Assembly: GCA_964401685.1 (NCBI GenBank)
Contig: CAYNZH010000052.1
Span: 1 to 10,614, forward strand
From: DASRQK01 sp964401685
Lineage (GTDB): Bacteria > Bacteroidota > Bacteroidia > Sphingobacteriales > Sphingobacteriaceae
DNA length: 10,614 nt
Reading direction: 5' to 3'
The notes beneath the pieces are model-generated. The model saw only the letters and a list, made by a program, of their open reading frames with translations. It was not told the DNA's origin and ran no database searches. The position numbers were made by a program, and so were the translations under genes. Below are positions 6,277-10,614 of this stretch, in pieces. Positions within the stretch are counted from its first letter, which is position 1; the number at the start of each line of letters is the position of its first letter.

Positions 6277-8676
6277 TTATTCTTCACGTAATGCGTCTAC
6301 AGGATTTTTTGCTGACGTTTTATGGGATTGGTAGGATATGATTATCAGCACCATTCCCAAAATCAACGCTGCGGGAAATAAAAACAGCCACATTTCCAAG
6401 CGTATCTTATATGCAAAATTGTCCAGCCATTTGCTAAATATCACCATAGCCAAGGGTATTGCCAATAGATGAGCCAAAATAAGGATTTTAAAATATGGTT
6501 TATTTAATAATAAAAAAAGTTGCCCTGCGTTTGCACCCAACACTTTCCGGATACTGATTTCTTTTCGCCTTCGAGAAATGCTATAAGCGGACATGGCAAA
6601 TAAACCCATACCAGCGATAAAAACCGTCATGATGGTAAATCCATTGAAAGCCTTTTGCAATTGAATCTGCCTGTCGTGAAGCGCCGCATATTGTTGATCC
6701 AAATAATGATATTGCAAAGGCTGAGTATCTCCTTCTCGCGTTTCTTTCCACAGTTTTTCGATAAGGGCAATAGCTTGTTCTGCATGCCCCACAGCAGCCT
6801 TGACCAAAACACTGGTTTTGTATCGGCCTGCTCCGCATTCCAATCCGGCTGAATAGAGGGTCGGTGCTATTTTCTGTTCAAAACCATAGACCTTGCTATC
6901 TTGGGCGATCCCAATCACTCTGAATTCCAGCCCACAACCATGTATGGTCGATCCGATTACTTGATTGCCAAAGGTCTGTGCTGCAGTTTCGTTCAAGATT
7001 GCATAGTGCAGGGATGTGTCTGATTTATGACGCTTTTTAAAGGCTTCGCCTTCTAAAATTTTTATGCCTAGTGTCTCAAAATAGCCTGGTTCGACGCCTA
7101 TGTGATCAAAATCAGTTTTTTGGTCTATGAATTGGAATTGATGGGAGGGAGGGAGATTTAGACTTCCCGGAGCGTGATTGGTCGCTGTAAGCCAAAGGAT
7201 GCTTTCTTCGTTTTGAACGCGATCCTGCATACGCAGAATATCATCGCCAAATGGACTAAAATAAAAGCCTAAACCACTAAAATGAATGACTTGTTCAGGT
7301 TGGAAACCCTTGTCTGTCGAGTGGATATAATCCAGTTGCTTTTTGACTACCAACATGCCTGAGATAAAAATAATGGCCATTGCAAACTGAAAAGTCATCA
7401 ATCCTTGGCGGACAATCGGTTGTGGCTGGCGAGCGTTGTTGTTTCCTTTTAATAATGACACAGCCTGTACGCGGGACAGATGCACGGCCGGATACCATCC
7501 CGCCAGTAAGGTGGTGCAGAGAACCATAACGCTTAGTTGACCAAGCAATTGTGTATTTAATAGCAGGGAATGTATATCCTCGTTGAACCATTTTTCAAGG
7601 CTGCCAGCGGCTAAAACCAACAGGCCCCATGCGATGATTGCAGCTAAGGCACACTGCATAAAAACTTCCAATAGAAATTGAAGCATAATCGTGCTTTTGC
7701 TCACGCCCAATGCTTTTTTCATGCCGATTTCCTTTACCCTGCTAGCTGATTGAGCCAAAATAAGGTTGGCAAAATTGGTTGCAGCTAATATTAAAATGAG
7801 TACAGATAGGATGCCTAAAATCCAGACAGTCAAATAAGCTGAGTTTGAGCCGGATTGTGGTCTTAAATGTAGATTTGACAACGGCTCGAGAAAGATTTCA
7901 CCCAGAGCAAAACTTCCCGATGCGACCAAGGCATGTTTTGACGTCTCGTTTTGATAAATTTCATTGATTTTTACTGTTAATTGTTCGAGATCGCTGCCTT
8001 TTTTAACCTTGATAAAGGTCTGATACTGATAGGGATTACCCGTGGTCTCTGCAGTGATCTCTTTGATAAATAAAACGTCAAAATTCAGGTAGGTCAATCG
8101 GCTATTGTCCCAGATACCATAAATCTGATCAGACAGACCCGACTGCCGATTGTATGCAGAAACATTGACAGGCAGCTCAAAATTCAATTGCTCTGACGTG
8201 AAAAGCGCTTCGGCCAGATTTCTGGTCATCAGACTCGCCTCTTTTTGATTTTCATCGGTAAAGAGCGGACCATTATCCTTTTTGACCTCAAAGATCTCGG
8301 CTGCACCCCGATCGATCAGCCCCGCGTTTCTCACGATGATGCTTTTTCCTTCAGTCTGATCATTGTAGAGGGGGTATTCACCATAAGGTAAAACCATGTA
8401 CAACCCCGCTTCTATGATCTCTGGCATCCTTTCCTTGAGTGTTTTGCCCAAAGAAGGTGGCGTTTGATCAGTAAATTGTCCTTGATAGCTCAATCCAATC
8501 GAATAGATCTGATCATAGGCAGTATTCCACCTATCGTAACTTTTCTCCCGATTGATGTATTGATAAGAAAGTAGAAACCCGGCAAAACCCACGGCCAAGC
8601 CCAGAATATTGAGCATGGTAAAGCCCTTTTCTTTTTTGCTGAACCGGAAGGCAATCTTGAAAAAGTGACCGATCAT
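6277..8676 (-). CDS. ABC transporter permease with two FtsX-like halves
   Basis: This 799-residue inner-membrane protein has the duplicated FtsX/MacB-like layout common in Bacteroidota. By hydrophobicity I place eight membrane segments: about 20-40, 281-308, 328-358, 376-396, 426-445, 680-700, 729-748 and 762-781. Two large extracytoplasmic domains, about 41-280 and 446-679, resemble the MacB periplasmic core. Each half carries the coupling-helix-like motif after its first core segment: K-E-I-G-M-K-K-A-L-G (315-324) and K-E-I-S-I-R-K-V-L-G (705-714). The C-terminus (N-P-V-D-A-L-R-E-E) is typical of the family. The start ATG at 8676 is followed by the usual M-I-x-x-x-F-K-I-A-F N-terminus. With the downstream ATPase it should form an export-like or mechanotransmission transporter. 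No membrane-fusion protein or TolC-like channel is in the window, so its outer partners and substrate are unknown. Confidence 0.93.
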   Translation of the reverse strand: MIGHFFKIAFRFSKKEKGFTMLNILGLAVGFAGFLLSYQYINREKSYDRWNTAYDQIYSIGLSYQGQFTDQTPPSLGKTLKERMPEIIEAGLYMVLPYGEYPLYNDQTEGKSIIVRNAGLIDRGAAEIFEVKKDNGPLFTDENQKEASLMTRNLAEALFTSEQLNFELPVNVSAYNRQSGLSDQIYGIWDNSRLTYLNFDVLFIKEITAETTGNPYQYQTFIKVKKGSDLEQLTVKINEIYQNETSKHALVASGSFALGEIFLEPLSNLHLRPQSGSNSAYLTVWILGILSVLILILAATNFANLILAQSASRVKEIGMKKALGVSKSTIMLQFLLEVFMQCALAAIIAWGLLVLAAGSLEKWFNEDIHSLLLNTQLLGQLSVMVLCTTLLAGWYPAVHLSRVQAVSLLKGNNNARQPQPIVRQGLMTFQFAMAIIFISGMLVVKKQLDYIHSTDKGFQPEQVIHFSGLGFYFSPFGDDILRMQDRVQNEESILWLTATNHAPGSLNLPPSHQFQFIDQKTDFDHIGVEPGYFETLGIKILEGEAFKKRHKSDTSLHYAILNETAAQTFGNQVIGSTIHGCGLEFRVIGIAQDSKVYGFEQKIAPTLYSAGLECGAGRYKTSVLVKAAVGHAEQAIALIEKLWKETREGDTQPLQYHYLDQQYAALHDRQIQLQKAFNGFTIMTVFIAGMGLFAMSAYSISRRRKEISIRKVLGANAGQLFLLLNKPYFKILILAHLLAIPLAMVIFSKWLDNFAYKIRLEMWLFLFPAALILGMVLIIISYQSHKTSAKNPVDALREE

Positions 8677-8893
8677 TTTCTCCGAATTTGTTTTTTCAAA
8701 TATTTTTTCGTATATTTCCTAGATAGGCTCATATTTTGCGCTTCCATCTAGAGTGGGATAAACTACAGGAATCAAGCCATTTTCGTAAGCAGTTGAATAT
8801 CATCTGTTCTTCTTTTCTGGGAATTTTAAAGTGTCCGATTTCGAACAATCAGGTGAGCGAAAATGAACATTGGCCCCGTAGCTAGGGTGCTGT
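8677..8893. other. Non-coding stretch between the permease and VF530 genes
   Basis: These 217 bases separate two genes on the same strand, so they should hold the promoter of the ABC operon and possibly the 3' end of the VF530 transcript. I see no convincing full promoter; the best -7-like match on the - strand is AATATTTG at 8697-8704, one base off TAnnTTTG and with no -33 partner. There are two short inverted repeats: CCTA-GA-TAGG at 8718-8727, and CCA-TCTAGA-G-TGG at 8744-8756, centred on a TCTAGA palindrome with a one-base bulge. They are too short to be called operators on their own. There is no plausible gene or RNA. Confidence 0.5.
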
Positions 8894-9127
8894 TTATTTG
8901 TGATTTATTCGCAAAATTTCCCGGAGATATAACGCTTCGACTTTAGCCCTCGCCCAGGGTGTTTTTCGCAAAAACGTGAGTGAGGATTTTAGGCTGGGAT
9001 TTTCATTGAATGATCGGATGTTTATCTGCTCGCCCAACGCACGCCACCCTCCATAATGATCCAGTAACTCTTCGATCATGGTATCGAGCCTCTTGCCATG
9101 TAGAGGATTGTTTTTTTGATGTTCCAT
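8894..9127 (-). CDS. VF530 family (DUF2132) small DNA-binding protein
   Basis: The 77-residue protein matches the VF530 family essentially end to end: D/N-P-L-H-G near the N-terminus (residues 7-11), the L-D-H-Y-G-G-W-x-x-L-G segment (22-32), an N-P-S-L-K-S-S-L stretch (43-50), and F-L-R-K-T-P-W-A-R-x-K-V-E (52-64). The family is named after a Vibrio fischeri structural-genomics protein and is annotated as DNA-binding; its cellular role is not settled. It is cytoplasmic with no membrane segment and of full family length. The ATG at 9127 fits the family N-terminus. It stands head-to-head with the acetyltransferase gene across 72 bases, so the two may share a control region. It is transcribed in the same direction as the ABC operon but 217 bases away, so probably separately. 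Confidence 0.9.
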   Translation of the reverse strand: MEHQKNNPLHGKRLDTMIEELLDHYGGWRALGEQINIRSFNENPSLKSSLTFLRKTPWARAKVEALYLREILRINHK

Positions 9128-9199
9128 TTGGTAAAATTACGAAATTTACTATCCAGGAGTGTGCAAGTAGATGGAATAGATTCATTAAGTTTGTCTTTG

Positions 9200-9658
9200 A
9201 TGAACGAGAAAACGAATATCCGCACCTATAGAAAGGCAGATCAATCAAAACTGATCGAAATTTTACAACTCAATGTGCCAGAGTATTTTGACAAGAGCGA
9301 AATACAGGATTTCGAGTTCTATCTGGCCCATGAAATTGAAATGTATTTTGTAATTGAGAGGGATGGAGAGATCGCCGGTTCAGGGGGAATAAATTTTGAA
9401 CGCGATCAGAAAGTCGGTAAACTAAGTTGGGATTTTGTTCATCCGAACCATCACGGGACTGGTTTAGGAAGCAAATTATTGAGGCACCGCATGGAATTAC
9501 TTCGGTCAATGGACGTCGTTGAGGAAATTTCAGTACGAACCTCTCAATTTGCATACAAATTCTATGAGAAGAATGGATTTGATTTGAAACATGTTCATCC
9601 CGATTTTTGGGCAAAAGGAATAGACATGTATTTTATGAATTTTAAATTAACACGATGA
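9200..9658 (+). CDS. GNAT family N-acetyltransferase
   Basis: From the ATG at 9200 the protein has 152 residues and the GNAT order: N-terminal strand and helix with I-R-T-Y-R-K-A-D (7-14), central strands F-V-I-E-R-D-G-E-I-A-G-S-G-G (50-63), the acetyl-CoA pyrophosphate loop V-H-P-N-H-H-G-T-G-L-G-S-K-L-L (80-94), and the late motif A-Y-K-F-Y-E-K-N-G-F. The loop has His84/His85 before the Gly-x-Gly where Q/R is typical, but the glycines are intact. The frame remains open back to 9116, but those 28 residues do not resemble a GNAT N-terminus and would run into the VF530 gene, so I reject that start. The stop overlaps the dehydrogenase start as ATGA, a hallmark of translational coupling. It is a soluble enzyme; the acceptor amine is unknown and may be related to the dehydrogenase pathway. 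Confidence 0.87.
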   Translation: MNEKTNIRTYRKADQSKLIEILQLNVPEYFDKSEIQDFEFYLAHEIEMYFVIERDGEIAGSGGINFERDQKVGKLSWDFVHPNHHGTGLGSKLLRHRMELLRSMDVVEEISVRTSQFAYKFYEKNGFDLKHVHPDFWAKGIDMYFMNFKLTR

Positions 9659-10611
9659 AAATAGTCATATTAGACGGATATACAATGAATCCGGGAGATT
9701 TGGATTGGAAGCCGATAACATCGCTCGGTGACGTCACTATTTATGATCGCAGTACGGCTGACGAAGTTGTCGAACGAGCTGCCGATGCTTCCATTGTCCT
9801 GACCAATAAGGTTGAAATCACCCGTGAAATGATCACGCAATTGCCGGCGCTGAAGTACATCGGTGTGATGGCAACCGGTTATAATATTGTGGACCTGCAG
9901 GCAGCGACTGATCACGGGATTACGGTGACCAATGTCAGAGGTTATAGTACGAATGCGGTCGCACAGCATACATTTGCTTTATTGTTGGCCCTCGTCAATC
10001 GTGTTGAGACGCACAGCAATATGGTTCGCGCTGGCCGCTGGGCGAGCAGCATAGACTTCACTTTTCGAGAAACACCATTGCTGGAGATCGCTGATAAAAC
10101 GATCGGGCTCATTGGATTGGGCGACATCGGCCAGAAAGTAGCGGACATTGCCAAAGCCTTCGGAATGCGAGTGATCGCTTATAGGAAAAATCCAGAAAAG
10201 ACCACCGATCCGAACATTGAGATGGTCACAATGGATGAGCTGTTCAGGCGAAGTGACGTTTTGAGCTTGCATATTCCGCTCAGTGCCGAAACCGAGCATA
10301 TCGTGAACAGCGCGAATTTAGAAAAAATGAAAACTACGGCCTACCTGATCAACACTGCGAGGGGTGCATTGATCAATGAGGCGGATCTGGCATCAGCGTT
10401 GGAAAATCACGTCATTGCGGGTGCAGCCCTTGACGTTCTAAGCGCGGAACCTCCGTCACCCGACAACCCCTTGCTAAACGCAAAAAACTGCGTGATCACA
10501 CCACATGTCGCGTGGTCTCTCCAGGAAACCAGAGCGAGACTTATAGATTTGATCAGTGAAAATATCAAGGCTTATCAGCGTAACGAGCCCATCAATCAGG
10601 TGAACCGCTGA
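9655..10611 (+). CDS. D-2-hydroxyacid dehydrogenase (glycerate/hydroxypyruvate reductase-like)
   Basis: This complete 318-residue protein has the classic two-domain layout: a substrate-binding domain from the ends of the chain and an NAD(P)-binding Rossmann domain at about 100-285. Visible motifs are the G-L-G-D-I-G dinucleotide loop (154-159), the T-A-R-G-A-L-I-N segment with catalytic Arg236, Asp260, catalytic Glu265 in A-E-P-P, and the acid/base His284 in T-P-H-V-A-W. The substrate-loop segment V-M-A-T-G-Y-N (71-77) is also present. The enzyme should interconvert a 2-keto acid and a D-2-hydroxy acid in the cytoplasm; glycerate/hydroxypyruvate or glyoxylate/glycolate is the likeliest pair from length and overall look, but phosphoglycerate or other keto acids cannot be excluded. 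After the second Rossmann strand it has Tyr-Arg-Lys-Asn (176-179) rather than the acidic residue of strict NAD enzymes, hinting at NADP(H). It is co-translated with the acetyltransferase (ATGA overlap) and ends three bases before the window edge. Confidence 0.92.
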   Translation: MKIVILDGYTMNPGDLDWKPITSLGDVTIYDRSTADEVVERAADASIVLTNKVEITREMITQLPALKYIGVMATGYNIVDLQAATDHGITVTNVRGYSTNAVAQHTFALLLALVNRVETHSNMVRAGRWASSIDFTFRETPLLEIADKTIGLIGLGDIGQKVADIAKAFGMRVIAYRKNPEKTTDPNIEMVTMDELFRRSDVLSLHIPLSAETEHIVNSANLEKMKTTAYLINTARGALINEADLASALENHVIAGAALDVLSAEPPSPDNPLLNAKNCVITPHVAWSLQETRARLIDLISENIKAYQRNEPINQVNR

Positions 10612-10614
10612 TTG

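Noticed and set aside
8829..8865. TTTCG...CGAAA inverted repeat as a terminator for VF530 or an operator
   Set aside because: Only five-base arms with a long loop and no following T-run; expected by chance.
8866..8949. A 27-codon + frame starting with ATG in the intergenic stretch
   Set aside because: Most of it lies antisense to the VF530 coding region, it lacks a start signal and resembles no known peptide.
9141..9166. Possible - strand promoter for VF530 (TTG at 9166-9164, TAAATTTC at 9148-9141)
   Set aside because: The -7 part is one base off consensus and the 15-base spacer is shorter than usual for Bacteroidota promoters.
9116..9199. Upstream extension of the acetyltransferase frame to an ATG at 9116
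   Set aside because: It would overlap the divergent VF530 start, and the extra 28 residues do not resemble a GNAT N-terminus; the ATG at 9200 gives a standard-length protein.

Overview
The window looks like a chromosomal scaffold fragment from a member of the Bacteroidota, perhaps a Sphingobacteriales-type organism (the order is a guess). Three things support the phylum: a GLPGLI-family protein next to a large outer-membrane barrel with an N-terminal carboxypeptidase-like regulatory domain, an ABC permease of about 800 residues with two FtsX-type halves, and gene starts that mostly lack Shine-Dalgarno sequences. I see no rRNA, tRNA, CRISPR array, insertion sequence, phage gene or origin. Most genes are housekeeping or accessory, and the window holds no unmistakable new system.

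Layout. (1) 1-3309, + strand: a GLPGLI-family protein, probably missing its signal peptide at the window edge, followed by a TonB-receptor-like outer-membrane barrel cut off by a gap. (2) 3310-3409: exactly 100 N, an assembly gap. It destroys the C-termini of two converging genes, and any reading frame crossing it is artificial. (3) 3410-5221, - strand: a tight cluster, transcribed right to left, of a polymerase-beta-fold nucleotidyltransferase, a calcineurin-like metallophosphoesterase and a Blc-type lipocalin lipoprotein. (4) 5299-5604, + strand: a minimal one-domain cupin. (5) 5590-8676, - strand: a two-gene MacB/LolCDE-like ABC transporter, permease first and ATPase second, whose end overlaps the end of the cupin gene. 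(6) 8677-8893: a 217-base non-coding stretch. (7) 8894-9127, - strand: a small VF530-family DNA-binding protein. (8) 9200-10611, + strand: a GNAT acetyltransferase overlapping by four bases with a D-2-hydroxyacid dehydrogenase.

How they may work together. The GLPGLI/barrel pair is a recurrent envelope module of unknown substrate. The lipocalin and the ABC transporter also act at the envelope. The nucleotidyltransferase-phosphoesterase pair is spaced like a co-translated unit and could be an enzyme pair acting on one substrate, though nothing in the sequence names it. The acetyltransferase and dehydrogenase are almost certainly co-translated. Several naive longest-frame starts look wrong; the corrected starts are 962, 4472, 5299 and 9200.
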